64,000 bases of DNA. Origin: Halonatronum saccharophilum DSM 13868 (lineage in GTDB: Bacteria > Bacillota > Halanaerobiia > Halobacteroidales > Halobacteroidaceae). The notes beneath the pieces were generated by a model. It was not told the DNA's origin. It saw only the letters and a program-made list of their open reading frames with translations, and made no database searches. The DNA lies in contig NZ_KI912095.1 in the NCBI RefSeq assembly GCF_000517025.1, positions 290,888 to 354,887 on the forward strand. The letters run 5' to 3'. The position numbers and the translations under genes are program-made. This document shows, in pieces, positions 9,308 through 17,323 of the stretch (positions are counted from its first letter, which is position 1; each line of letters begins with the position of its first letter).

Positions 9308-9976
9308 TTACCTGGCAAAAAGACCTTCTAATACTTTAATATTAACTTCATCTATGGAATCAACAATAATATCTGCTGGTGAAAGATCTTGCTTGCCTGA
9401 ATTTAAATTCTGAAACCCTATACACTTCATCTTTGCAGTTTTGGCAGCCCTTACTCCATTTGCCGAATCTTCTATAATAATAGAATTAGTTGGCTTAACT
9501 CTTAATTTATCTGCTGTATATAAAAATATATCTGGACTTGGCTTTCCATGCATAACCTCTTCTCCACTTATAAGAAGGTCAAAAGATTTATCCAGTTTCA
9601 GTTTGTCTAAGATGATCTCTATCAACCTTTTAGGTGATGAGGAAGCTACTGCCATCTTTAAACCTTCCTTAGAGATCTCTTCTATTAACTTATTTATACC
9701 TACAACCAAAGGCAATTTTTCAGCATTTGACATATAGCTAAAGATTTCATCCTTGTGAATTTGAGATAGCTCTTTGATTGAATGATTTATAGGGTATTTC
9801 TTTTTGATTTCCTTCCATAACCCTTTTATTGTCATTCCAACAAAAGATTGATGCTCTTTTTGACTTAGATCAAGATTTAAAGCATTAAATAACCTTCTCT
9901 CTATTTCAAAGTATATCGGCTCACTATCAATTATTACACCATCCATATCAAAGATAACTGCCTCTAACTTTTCCAT
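9308..9976 (-). CDS. HAD hydrolase, beta-phosphoglucomutase/phosphatase-like
   Basis: A subfamily IA HAD protein: motif I AVIFDMDGVIIDSEP with the second Asp acting as acid/base, motif II MAVASSSPKRL, the motif III lysine in EEVMHGKPSPDIF, and motif IV IIEDSANGVRAAKTAKM. These marks are shared by beta-phosphoglucomutases and small sugar-phosphate phosphatases, and the sequence alone does not decide. The ATG at 9976 follows GAGGAGG closely, so the longer open frame (to 10024) is discarded. The product is about 222 residues, normal for the family. Confidence 0.88.
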   Translation of the reverse strand: MEKLEAVIFDMDGVIIDSEPIYFEIERRLFNALNLDLSQKEHQSFVGMTIKGLWKEIKKKYPINHSIKELSQIHKDEIFSYMSNAEKLPLVVGINKLIEEISKEGLKMAVASSSPKRLIEIILDKLKLDKSFDLLISGEEVMHGKPSPDIFLYTADKLRVKPTNSIIIEDSANGVRAAKTAKMKCIGFQNLNSGKQDLSPADIIVDSIDEVNIKVLEGLFAR

Positions 9977-10216
9977 ATAAAACCTCCTCTTTATTACTAG
10001 TAGCACAATAATAATATACCTCAAAATTAAAGTTAATTTCTTTAATCTATTACTCCTATTTATTTTAGATATCCCCTTTCACTACATCTATATTCTAAAG
10101 CTTTTACATTAATAGCAAGTTATAGTATAATTAAATTAAATTTAATTTAATTTAATTATCAAATATTGAAGTCATTATTTTAAATGGTTTAATAACTAAA
10201 AAGGAAGTAATATTTT

Positions 10217-10519
10217 ATGAAAGTAAAAGCTAGTAGACTTATAAGTAGAGGTTTTACATCAACATTAATACCTGATACTCTATCAATTCAAGATAATAAA
10301 GTTATAGTCGAAAAGAAGACTTGGTTAGGTTTAAAAAATCAACAAAAAAGAGTAACTAAGGATCAATTAGCTTCTGTAAGAATTAATAATGGATTCTTCT
10401 ACTCTACTATTTATTTAGAAACTACTGGAGGAGCTACTGAAGACATCTCTGTTGATGGGATCCCTAAAAGAAAAGCTAAAAAAGCAGTAATAGCAATTGA
10501 GGATATGTTGGAGAGTTAG
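10217..10519 (+). CDS. 100-residue PH-like domain protein, function unknown
   Basis: The sequence has alternating beta-strand character (TLSIQDNKVIVEKKTWLG, QKRVTKDQLASVRINNGFF, STIYLETTGGATEDISVDG) and ends in a helix (KRKAKKAVIAIEDML). That is the layout of bacterial PH-like (bPH) domains, but the match is to shape rather than to a specific signature. ATG follows AAGGAAG. Upstream lies a run of TTTAA repeats (10131-10163), a strongly AT-rich region likely holding the promoter. No neighbour suggests a pathway. Confidence 0.5.
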   Translation: MKVKASRLISRGFTSTLIPDTLSIQDNKVIVEKKTWLGLKNQQKRVTKDQLASVRINNGFFYSTIYLETTGGATEDISVDGIPKRKAKKAVIAIEDMLES

Positions 10520-10633
10520 GCTTACTAACTACACCTACTGTAGGATATGAAAAGCTCTACCCTATATAGTGTTGGCCTGGCTTGAGAATATTATAGATCA
10601 ATTTGAAGTTTAAGACGATAGTGATACATTATT

Positions 10634-10880
10634 GCTACTACTGACCTGGAACTGGTTTTGAGATTCTTGTGAGATCTTAAAAAAGGGGAGCAAAAAGGTT
10701 AGTAAGATCATTGTTGATCTTACTAAGAATACGGTTTATAATGCTGCTAAAGAGAAACAGATTAGCAGTTGGCTGGAGATAACTGATGATTGTTCTGTGA
10801 ATGATGTTGGGTATGATTGTGGGAGTTGATTATTTGTAGTTTGGCCCTTCTATCGCTCTGCTCTGTTTTAATCTAAAACG
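10634..10880 (+). pseudogene. decayed 3' copy of the gene intact at 59582-60223
   Basis: Nucleotides here align with the last 220 bases of the 59.6-kb gene plus its downstream flank: TGAGATTCTTG(T/G)GAGATCTTAA, TATAATGCTGCTAA-like, GATGATTGTTCTG, then the shared tail CTGCTCTGTTTTAATCTAAA. Small indels and stops destroy the frame. The region 10520-10633 holds no gene I can support; fainter similarity may extend into it. The conserved tail includes a hairpin (ACGACATATGTCGT at 10889-10902) followed by GTTATAC at 10915, exactly as in the intact copy (GTTATAC at 60299). Confidence 0.75.
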
Positions 10881-11013
10881 GGTATTAACGACATATGTCG
10901 TAAACCCCTGAAACGTTATACGAAAGTCACTTAGTCTTTATTGAAAAAGTTTAAAATAAGTTATTTATAGTTGTTAATTTTAAAATCAATAAAAATATAG
11001 AAAGGAGATAATA

Positions 11014-12633
11014 ATGAACTATTTAATCCAATTAGTTATTTTTATGGGTGTTTTTGTAGTTACATTTATTTTTAGATCTAATTTACTTTTATTTTTTATA
11101 GGAGGTAGTATACTTATAATTTTATTTAGCCTTCAAGTTAATAAATCAAAAAAATCAACAGATTATTTTGATTTATTGATTCAATATTTAAAGTCTAGTA
11201 ATAATGAGTATCAAATTTTAGAGAAAAGTTTAGAGATAAGTGAGGAGCTAAGAAAAAAAATAAAAAAGATAAAAGAAACAGAAAAAAGTAGAGAAGATGT
11301 TTTTACTTTTTTAAAAGAAAAAATGGATAAATTAAATTTAAATCATCCATTTGTTTTGGGGATTTGGACAATTTGGGAGCCCAATGCTTTTGATGGAAAA
11401 GATAAATTTTATAAAAATAAAGAAAAACATGATTATACAGGACGATTAAGTATTTATTATCATAATAGTGGTAAAACTGAGGCATCTGTTTTAGAGAATG
11501 TAGAAGAGGAACATTTTTATCATATGCCTCGTGATAATGGAAAAACAGCTATATTAGAACCATTTTATTTTAAGATTGATGGTGAGAATGTGTTGATGAC
11601 TACAGTTGCTCTTCCAATTTTTGAAGGAAGTAAAGTTGTTGGGGTAACGGGTGTAGATATAAAAATGAATATGAAAAATATTGTATCAGATGTTGTTTTA
11701 TATGAAACTGATTATAATTCTTATAATAAAGAAGAGTTATTAGCTAAGATTAATAAAAATTTTAGCAATAAAGATAATGTTAAATTTATTTTAAGTAAGG
11801 CTATTGAAGCTAATATTAAAAATAAAGAATTTATTTTAAACACGATGATTGATTATGTAGAAGATCTATCAGCTTATAGTGAACAATTAGCAGCATCAGC
11901 AGAAGAAGGTAATGCAAGTATAGAAACTTCTAGTGGATTAATTGAAAATATGTCGGCAGGTATTCAAGAAATTTCTGCTAGTGCTCAAGAAGTAGCAAGT
12001 TTTTCTCAAGAAGCTAACTCAAAAACTAATAAAGGTAGTCAAAACATTGAAAATACATTAAAAAGTATTAAAAAAATCAATAAAACAATAAATGAAACTG
12101 TAGAAGTAATTAATAAACTAGATAAAAATTCAGATGAAATAGGACATATTGTTGGATTGATTACTAATATAGCAGAACAAACTAATTTATTAGCTTTAAA
12201 TGCAGCTATTGAAGCAGCTAGAGCGGGAGAAGCAGGTCAAGGTTTTGCAGTTGTAGCAGAAGAGATAAGACAGTTAGCAAATGAAACTGCTAAGGCAACA
12301 GATGAAATTTCTAATTTAATTAATCAAACTCAAAAACAATCTAAAAAAGCAATAGAAAAAGTTAAAGAGGTAGAGGAAAAAGCTAAAGATGGACAAGAAA
12401 TAGCAAGAAAAACTGGAAGTATTTTTGAAGAAATTGAGGTTTCAGTTCAAGAAACTTCGGTTCAAATAGAGCAAACTGCTAGTGCAACTAATGATTTAGC
12501 ACAAAATAGTGATGAAATAATAACTGCAACACAAGATATAAAAAGTATGTCTAATGAGGTTGCTACTTCATCAGAATCATTAGCAGAAATGACTCAAAAA
12601 TTACAGAAATTAGTTGAACAATTTAAGGTATAA
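11014..12633 (+). CDS. methyl-accepting chemotaxis protein with Cache-like sensor
   Basis: The chemoreceptor has two closely spaced N-terminal membrane helices (about residues 4-20 and 24-41), then a Cache/PDC-like segment (about 90-225; [35 protein letters not shown]). The C-terminal signalling domain carries the hairpin tip [20 protein letters not shown]. No membrane helix or HAMP separates sensor from signalling part, so the sensor is probably cytoplasmic. Such proteins control the CheA kinase. ATG follows GAAAGGAGA. The gene sits alone between a decayed gene copy and an attC-like foldback, away from chemotaxis genes. Confidence 0.9.
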   Translation: MNYLIQLVIFMGVFVVTFIFRSNLLLFFIGGSILIILFSLQVNKSKKSTDYFDLLIQYLKSSNNEYQILEKSLEISEELRKKIKKIKETEKSREDVFTFLKEKMDKLNLNHPFVLGIWTIWEPNAFDGKDKFYKNKEKHDYTGRLSIYYHNSGKTEASVLENVEEEHFYHMPRDNGKTAILEPFYFKIDGENVLMTTVALPIFEGSKVVGVTGVDIKMNMKNIVSDVVLYETDYNSYNKEELLAKINKNFSNKDNVKFILSKAIEANIKNKEFILNTMIDYVEDLSAYSEQLAASAEEGNASIETSSGLIENMSAGIQEISASAQEVASFSQEANSKTNKGSQNIENTLKSIKKINKTINETVEVINKLDKNSDEIGHIVGLITNIAEQTNLLALNAAIEAARAGEAGQGFAVVAEEIRQLANETAKATDEISNLINQTQKQSKKAIEKVKEVEEKAKDGQEIARKTGSIFEEIEVSVQETSVQIEQTASATNDLAQNSDEIITATQDIKSMSNEVATSSESLAEMTQKLQKLVEQFKV

Positions 12634-12705
12634 AACAATTTAATTAAATCATTTTAAAAACATTAATAATATTTTAAAGGAGAATAAAAGAACGACGCGA
12701 CCTTC

Positions 12706-12835
12706 GTATAACCTGCGATTAGCGACACCCAATCTGATTGCATAAATGGAAGTCGAGCTGACTTATGAAATTTATATTGCATTGATGAGGTTGTATTACA
12801 GTAATGGGACGTCGCGAATCTGCGAGACGTTATAA
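12706..12835 (+). repeat. attC-like long imperfect foldback after the chemoreceptor gene
   Basis: The outer boxes GTATAAC (12706-12712) and GTTATAA (12829-12835) are complementary in six positions. Inside them CTGCGATTAGCGAC (12713-12726) pairs with GTCGCGAATCTGCGAGAC (12811-12828), leaving extra unpaired bases on one arm. The centre folds again: AAGTC GAGCT GACTT near 12750 flanked by TAAAT/ATTTA. Box-arm-variable centre-arm-box with extrahelical bases and 130 bp total is the architecture of integron attC sites, although the boxes deviate from RYYYAAC/GTTRRRY. The GC content is above the surroundings. A structured RNA or other mobile repeat is the alternative. Confidence 0.45.
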
Positions 12836-12856
12836 AAACAAATCCAATTTAACAAT

Positions 12857-12884
12857 AAAAAAGCTGCTAATAGCAGCTTTTTTA
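12857..12884. terminator. bidirectional terminator beyond comM
   Basis: GCTGCTA and TAGCAGC form a perfect stem flanked by A6 on the left and T7 on the right. It ends the truncated comM gene on the minus strand and could also end plus-strand transcription from the chemoreceptor gene. Confidence 0.9.
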
Positions 12885-12890
12885 TTCCAC

Positions 12891-13379
12891 TCACAGACTC
12901 AACTTCCTATCTAAGGAACGATACTGTATCGCCTCACCGATCTCTTGACTCCCTATTATATCTTTACCTGCCAAATCTCCAATCGTTCTTGCCAACTTCA
13001 AAATCCTATCATAGGCTCTTGCACTTAAATTTAGAGTCGATATAGCCTTCTCCAAGAGCTCTCTGGCTTCCTTATCCAAGAGAATATACTTCTCAATCAA
13101 AGAAGGGGTCATTTGACTATTTTGACTGATACCCTCACCTTCAAACCTCTTCTTCTGTATCTCCCTTGCCCTTTCTACCCTCTTTCTTATCTGACTAGAT
13201 TTCTCACCCTGCTTATAGTTATTCAACTCTTCAACCTCTAAACGGGGCACCTCTAGATGTATATCTATCCTATCCAATAAAGGCCCTGATATCTTATTTA
13301 GATACCTCTTTACCTCATAATCACTACAGCTACACTCTTTTTTACTATCTCCATAGTACCCACAAGGGCATCCATTCAA
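12891..13379 (-). pseudogene. comM: comM (YifB-type AAA+ ATPase), C-terminal third only
   Basis: The 162 codons match the end of ComM/YifB Mg-chelatase-like ATPases: NGCPCGYYGDS (normally AMNPCPCGYYGD), LNKISGPLLDRIDIHLEV containing sensor elements, and the C-terminal helical domain LNLSARAYDRILKLARTIADL-like. Intact proteins are about 500 residues; the Walker A/B and N-terminal protease-like part are absent. Similarity stops at about 13372-13379, where phage DNA begins. ComM helps branch migration during natural transformation and is a known integration site for islands in other bacteria. The missing N-terminal part should lie beyond the right prophage end. Confidence 0.85.
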
Positions 13380-13415
13380 AACAATAATGCAAATACTATA
13401 TCAATAAATACTGAA

Positions 13416-13850
13416 ATGCCTAAACCTCTCCCTCCAGAAAGATTACCTGAGGATACTATTGGCCAGAGAATTAAAAAAGCAAGATTAATTAAAGAATGGG
13501 ATATTAAAACTTTATCTATAGAATCAAAAGCAGCTGAAACTAGTATCAGCAGATATGAAAGAGATTTAATGAAACCTACCATATCTACTTTCAGAAAATT
13601 AACTTCTGCTCTTGGAGTTAATATAGGTTGGTTGGCGGGATATGAAAATCTTCCAGAGGATAATATGCCTCAAAAGATTAAAAAGTATAGGTTGTTAAAT
13701 GGTTGGAGCAGATATGACTTAGCCGATCAAGCTAACCTTGATTATTCTACAATTAAGAAATATGAAAACGGAGAAGTAGTTTATCCAACTGAAGAAACCG
13801 TTAATAAACTTGAGAAAGCTTTAAATATTAAGATTAAATCTTTAAAATAA
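13416..13850 (+). CDS. double helix-turn-helix (XRE-type) regulator
   Basis: The 144-residue protein holds two consecutive XRE/Cro-type HTH domains, residues about 15-68 (IGQRIKKARLIKEWDIKTLS, TSISRYERDLMKPTISTFRKL) and 84-138 (MPQKIKKYRLLNGWSRYDLA, STIKKYENGEVVYPTEETV). It lies immediately inside the left prophage junction, pointing away from comM, and ends at the 13911 terminator. No ribosome site better than AATACTGAA precedes the ATG. A role in controlling the accessory block or prophage induction is inference. Confidence 0.75.
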   Translation: MPKPLPPERLPEDTIGQRIKKARLIKEWDIKTLSIESKAAETSISRYERDLMKPTISTFRKLTSALGVNIGWLAGYENLPEDNMPQKIKKYRLLNGWSRYDLADQANLDYSTIKKYENGEVVYPTEETVNKLEKALNIKIKSLK

Positions 13851-13910
13851 TTAATTTCAAAAATCCTCCTGACAACTCCCAAAAGGGTTAATTGTTTAAT
13901 TAGTAAAAGA

Positions 13911-13951
13911 TAAAAAGACTTCCTGGGCTGTTGGCCTAGGAAGTCTTTTTA
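13911..13951. terminator. bidirectional terminator with GTTG loop
   Basis: GACTTCCTGGGC (13917-13928) pairs with GCCTAGGAAGTC (13934-13945) with one mismatch over the loop TGTTG, flanked by A5 and T5. It separates the double-HTH gene from the convergent HEPN/PLD unit. The same loop style recurs at 15719 and 17302. Confidence 0.9.
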
Positions 13952-13992
13952 TCTAAATATATTTTATTATCAATTTTTTTAATACTGTTAAA

Positions 13993-14892
13993 CTAATTAA
14001 AAAAAGATTCATTTTTGATTAAAAATCTCCTCGTTATATCTACAGCATTCATACAATATTCAATATGTGAATCTACATTTGATGAATTCATATTTGCTAA
14101 ACTAAACTTATTATTCTTATCTGGATATATCCTAATATCATAGCGATACCCATTCCAATAACACCTATATTCCTTCAACAACAAACGTAACTCGTCTCTA
14201 AATTGATCTTTTAATATTTTTAATAAATCAGGACTTAAATCAAAACTAAATTTTAAAATAATACCACATTCTAGTTTAACATTTTCAAAAGGAAAATCAT
14301 AAACAATTAAATCTATTCCTTCGTTAGTATGCATTATATTGCTTACTGAATATTTTTCACAAAAATAACTCTTGAATTTTTCATTAAAAATTCTTATTTT
14401 ATCATAATTACTTAAATCACTACCTGATTTTATACCTACTTCTTTCTTATTCCTGTTTATTTCTCTTATTATGTCTGAATTATTTTTTATGGATTCAATT
14501 TCATTTGAAATCTCTTTATATAATTTTCTTTCCTTAAATCTATTTATTAAAATGCTCATCTCTCTATTGTTCCTTTCAGAAAACTCATATAAATTCATAG
14601 AACTAATTATCGCTTTATTTTCATTGCAATAACATTTAGCATGAAGATTACTAATATAATGAAGATTTAAATTACAAATTTTTTTCAACTTTTCTTTTTC
14701 GCTATTGGATATTTCTTTCTTTCCGTATATAAGAGTTATAATAACACCTCTTTTATCAGCATCCAATAATCTTTCGTACAATGTGTTATTTATTTTTAAA
14801 TAAGGACTAATTAATATCAAGCACTCCTCTGCATCTTTAATTATATTTTCTATTTGATATGATGTAGCAACAGTAGTTAAAAATTCAGCCAT
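13993..14892 (-). CDS. phospholipase D-like nuclease-fold protein (candidate defence effector)
   Basis: The first half is a single PLD-superfamily domain: strands ECLILISPYL (23-32) and GVIITLIYGK, then the catalytic box NLHAKCYCNENKAIISSMNL with H84, K86 and S98/N100, and ERNNREMSIL. Only one HxK motif exists, so a homodimer would be needed for a full active site, as in Nuc and BfiI-type nucleases. The HKD aspartate is replaced by Asn/Glu. Residues 150-299 are unassigned, with aromatic-rich strands. Its start lies 5 bp after the HEPN-like gene, in one operon, with RBS GGGAGG. Nuclease activity is inferred from fold only. Confidence 0.6.
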   Translation of the reverse strand: MAEFLTTVATSYQIENIIKDAEECLILISPYLKINNTLYERLLDADKRGVIITLIYGKKEISNSEKEKLKKICNLNLHYISNLHAKCYCNENKAIISSMNLYEFSERNNREMSILINRFKERKLYKEISNEIESIKNNSDIIREINRNKKEVGIKSGSDLSNYDKIRIFNEKFKSYFCEKYSVSNIMHTNEGIDLIVYDFPFENVKLECGIILKFSFDLSPDLLKILKDQFRDELRLLLKEYRCYWNGYRYDIRIYPDKNNKFSLANMNSSNVDSHIEYCMNAVDITRRFLIKNESFFN

Positions 14893-14896
14893 TTTC

Positions 14897-15610
14897 CTAC
14901 CTCCCTATCAATAATTTCAAAAAGAAATGAATCAAATCTAGTAAAATAAAAGCTTTTAGAGATAAGGTTTCAGATGAAGAAATAATATTTCCATGAGCAA
15001 TATAATGTCTGTTAATTTTAGAGTTGAAAATTGATTCATCAATAATTTTATGAGTTCCCTTAACAACAAATTGTAAATTTTCTTTAAAGGATTTAGTTAA
15101 TACCTCAGCAATACCATTAACTTCATAATTAAATTCATTTATCACATAAGTTAAAAAGCTTGTACACAACGGACCAAAACCTTTCTTAGTGCGATTATGA
15201 AAAGAAATTTGTTTATTAGCTTCTTTTAAGACCCCCTCAATTTGCAAAGCTAATGTTGAGGAAGATAATATAAAAAACCCCTCTAAATGCCCACTTAAAC
15301 ATTCCTCCCAAATTTGATCTCGTAAATTATATAGTCCCAAATCCCAACTTTTTATAAGTTTTTTTAATCTCATGAAATCATCTTTCCTAAACATATAACA
15401 GATATAATCATCCACCCCTTTATTTAAACTCATTTCTTTCCCATTCTTATTTCTATATTCAACCCCTTCTCCACCCCCTAAAAACGCTAACCAAAAAGGG
15501 TCTAAATTAGGACTTATAGCCCATCCGTTTTTGTAAATTAAGTTAGCCCCTTTAATAACTTCTTTTTTTAATATTTTATTCAATTCTTCTGAACTTTGAT
15601 GATCACTCAC
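14897..15610 (-). CDS. HEPN-like protein with RX4H motif, partner of the PLD gene
   Basis: The first of two operon genes, it starts with GTG after AAAAAGGAGGA. The protein (237 residues) is helical; the C-terminal part contains NRHYIAHGNI, giving R201-x4-H206, the catalytic RX4-6H signature of HEPN ribonucleases, followed by a hydrophobic helix (SLKAFILLDLIHFFLKLL). The N-terminal 130 residues are unrecognised. HEPN proteins in phage-borne and island loci are commonly RNA-cleaving toxins or defence effectors. Pairing with a PLD-fold gene between two terminators suggests a self-contained module. I know of no named system with this composition. Confidence 0.55.
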   Translation of the reverse strand: MSDHQSSEELNKILKKEVIKGANLIYKNGWAISPNLDPFWLAFLGGGEGVEYRNKNGKEMSLNKGVDDYICYMFRKDDFMRLKKLIKSWDLGLYNLRDQIWEECLSGHLEGFFILSSSTLALQIEGVLKEANKQISFHNRTKKGFGPLCTSFLTYVINEFNYEVNGIAEVLTKSFKENLQFVVKGTHKIIDESIFNSKINRHYIAHGNIISSSETLSLKAFILLDLIHFFLKLLIGR

Positions 15611-15701
15611 TACTGTATCCTCCTTTTTAACTAAAAAAATAATTAATCAAAAACAATTTATAATTTCAACTTTTCTTATTTCAATGATTATCTTTTTAAC
15701 A

Positions 15702-15741
15702 AATAAAATGTCCTAGAGTGTTGGCTCTAGGACATTTTAAT
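15702..15741. terminator. bidirectional terminator with TGTTGG loop
   Basis: AATGTCCTAGAG (15707-15718) pairs perfectly with CTCTAGGACATT (15725-15736) over the loop TGTTGG, with A/T-rich flanks on both sides. It ends the toxin-antitoxin-chaperone operon ahead of the HEPN/PLD promoter region. Confidence 0.9.
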
Positions 15742-15780
15742 AAATATAATTTTGGTTATTTTTTCTTAAACCTCATAAAT

Positions 15781-16197
15781 TTAGTCACTTTCATCCAATA
15801 AGTTTTGCACATTAATTAAAGGTAAAATCAAAGGAGTTACATTAGCTACCTTAGTTATGTCAGTTATAGCAGATCTCAAAAAAGGTAATAATATTGCACT
15901 TCCATTATATCTACACATTTCATGAAATTGATTTTCTTCCATAGCACAATCAGCAGAAAACTGTCCTATGATACTAATTTTTAACCTAAAAGGATAATTT
16001 TCTTTATTAGCATTATCCCAAATTAAAATAGTTATTTTAACTAACCCCTTATTTTCATCTTCCTTCTTTGATACTTCAACTTCAGTATCAGCCTTAACCT
16101 GTATTCCTTCATTTTCAAAATCATGATTTAAATTAAATTCTATATCATCTATAGAATAATCATCAAAATAAAAATTACTTAAAAATTCCTTATTCAT
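15781..16197 (-). CDS. SecB-like chaperone (CmdC-like component of a TAC triad)
   Basis: The 138-residue protein shows the SecB pattern in its second half: FRLKISIIGQFS, then NGSAILLPFLRSAITDITKV and the closing PLILPLINVQNLL, corresponding to the ApaiLFPYiR...PpInF motif of SecB. A general SecB is not expected in Bacillota, and the gene lies last in an operon after an ADP-ribosyltransferase-like toxin and a small protein. That is the order of toxin-antitoxin-chaperone systems, in which SecB-like proteins stabilise the antitoxin. It starts 3 bp after the antitoxin stop. Assignment as the CmdC counterpart rests on gene order plus fold. Confidence 0.72.
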   Translation of the reverse strand: MNKEFLSNFYFDDYSIDDIEFNLNHDFENEGIQVKADTEVEVSKKEDENKGLVKITILIWDNANKENYPFRLKISIIGQFSADCAMEENQFHEMCRYNGSAILLPFLRSAITDITKVANVTPLILPLINVQNLLDESD

Positions 16198-16200
16198 TAA

Positions 16201-16539
16201 TTATGCAACTCCTAATATTGATTTATCCAAAACTTTATTTCCACTTTTAAAATCTTTGTAATCAATCTTTTTATCATTAATTTTTCCTCTATCAAACATA
16301 CTAGTTGTTTTAGAAGAACCTAAAAAAATAAATGATTCTTTTTTTAATTTCTTTTCAAATTTATAAAATTTATTTGTATTTCCTCCAGTTTTATTTTCTT
16401 CAAATTTATAAATTGTATGACTATTGTGCTTAAGAGAACAACCCTCTATCCCAGCCTCTTCTAATACAGATAAAAATTCTTCAGCAGACATATTATCAAT
16501 TTTTTCTTTAGTTTCATCGAAATATTTATTAATATTCAC
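16201..16539 (-). CDS. putative antitoxin of the TAC triad (CmdA-like position)
   Basis: About 112 residues from a GTG at 16539 that follows GAGGAGGTTGATAAA; the upstream in-frame start at 16557 is less likely. It overlaps the toxin stop codon by 11 bases, implying translational coupling. The N-terminal half is acidic and helical (KYFDETKEKIDNMSAEEFL), the middle is basic, and the tail (DFKSGNKVLDKSILGVA) is short and could be a chaperone-addiction segment. I see no known domain. The role is inferred purely from its place between an ART-type toxin and a SecB-like chaperone. Confidence 0.55.
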   Translation of the reverse strand: MNINKYFDETKEKIDNMSAEEFLSVLEEAGIEGCSLKHNSHTIYKFEENKTGGNTNKFYKFEKKLKKESFIFLGSSKTTSMFDRGKINDKKIDYKDFKSGNKVLDKSILGVA

Positions 16540-17082
16540 CTTTATCAACCTCCTCAAAACAAATTATACAGTCATGATTCCTGACACAAAGTTGCACATG
16601 GACTCTCTTAATATGAGAAGCAACTTTTTTCCCTATACAGCCTCCCTTTGGAACTTTAAAGTAACTTCTTATTCCATCATATTGATTTATACTGTAAAGT
16701 ATATCAAATAACTCTTTGCGAGTAAGTTTTTTAGATCTATTTATATCATTTTCAAATTTATCTTCTAAAATTTCAAAAAGTTTATCAACTTTGTCATAAT
16801 GTTCTGTTAAAGTTAAATCAATTAAATTTTCAACATCAATTAATGCTTCTATTACAGACCAATTATTATACTGTCTTGCTCTAGCACACCAATTTATTGC
16901 TTGATAAATGTCTCTTTCAAAAAATAAACACCTTTTCCTAACCACTCATTATCATGGTCTGAAAGTCGAAATTTACCACACCTTAATATTTCTTTTATAT
17001 TATTTTGTTTGCTTCCATGATAGCCAATTACTTGATGTTCAAAACAATTCATACTTTGCAATTCCATAATACTTTGCTTCAT
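16529..17082 (-). CDS. ADP-ribosyltransferase-like toxin (CmdT-like position), split by a -1 frameshift
   Basis: Frame one (16894-17082) gives QVIGYHGSKQNNIKEIL...WLGKGVYF; frame two (to 16529) continues FERDIYQAINWCARARQYNNW...DVENLIDL. Joined, they form one ~183-residue protein with the HYE-type ADP-ribosyltransferase layout: His in GYHGS, Tyr in GKGVYFFE, and a late acidic residue candidate near CIICFEEVDK. The break is a T6G run at 16918-16924 (TTTTTTG), which is either a one-base loss or a programmed -1 slip. CmdT of the CmdTAC system modifies phage mRNA; similarity in fold and operon is the basis for the comparison, not identity. Confidence 0.65.
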
Positions 17083-17285
17083 TGCTATCCTACCCTCTTA
17101 ATTATAATTTTATTCATAATTATTCCAAAAATTACTTATAATTATAAAATATATAACTATATACCGATTGTTTTAATCTCTCACCACAAAAAACTTATAT
17201 TAACAATTTATACTCTCTTAACTTGAGTACTTAAACAAAAAAAAGAAAACTCCTTCTTTATTTTTATTTTTTCTATAAATAAACA

Positions 17286-17322
17286 AAAAATCTCCCAGGG
17301 CCAACGCCCCAGGAGATCCCAT
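17286..17322. terminator. bidirectional terminator between lysis genes and the TAC operon
   Basis: ATCTCC/GGAGAT and GGGC/GCCC stems close on the loop CAAC (GTTG on the minus strand), with an internal 2x2 mismatch, flanked by A6 on the left and TTTT on the right. The minus-strand late operon ends here. The spacer from 17083 to 17285 holds the promoter region of the TAC operon: several AT-rich -10-like boxes and no gene. Confidence 0.85.
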
Positions 17323-17323
17323 T

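Noticed and set aside
12703-12712. TTCGTATAAC at 12703 and its complement near 10914 resemble half of a loxP arm (TATACGAA).
   Set aside because: Only eight bases match, with no second arm or 8-bp core and no Cre-like gene. The attC-like fold explains the 12.7-kb copy better.
13376-13582. 68-codon minus-strand frame upstream of the comM remnant.
   Set aside because: It lies in a different frame from comM, opposite the double-HTH gene, and has no ribosome site or comM similarity.
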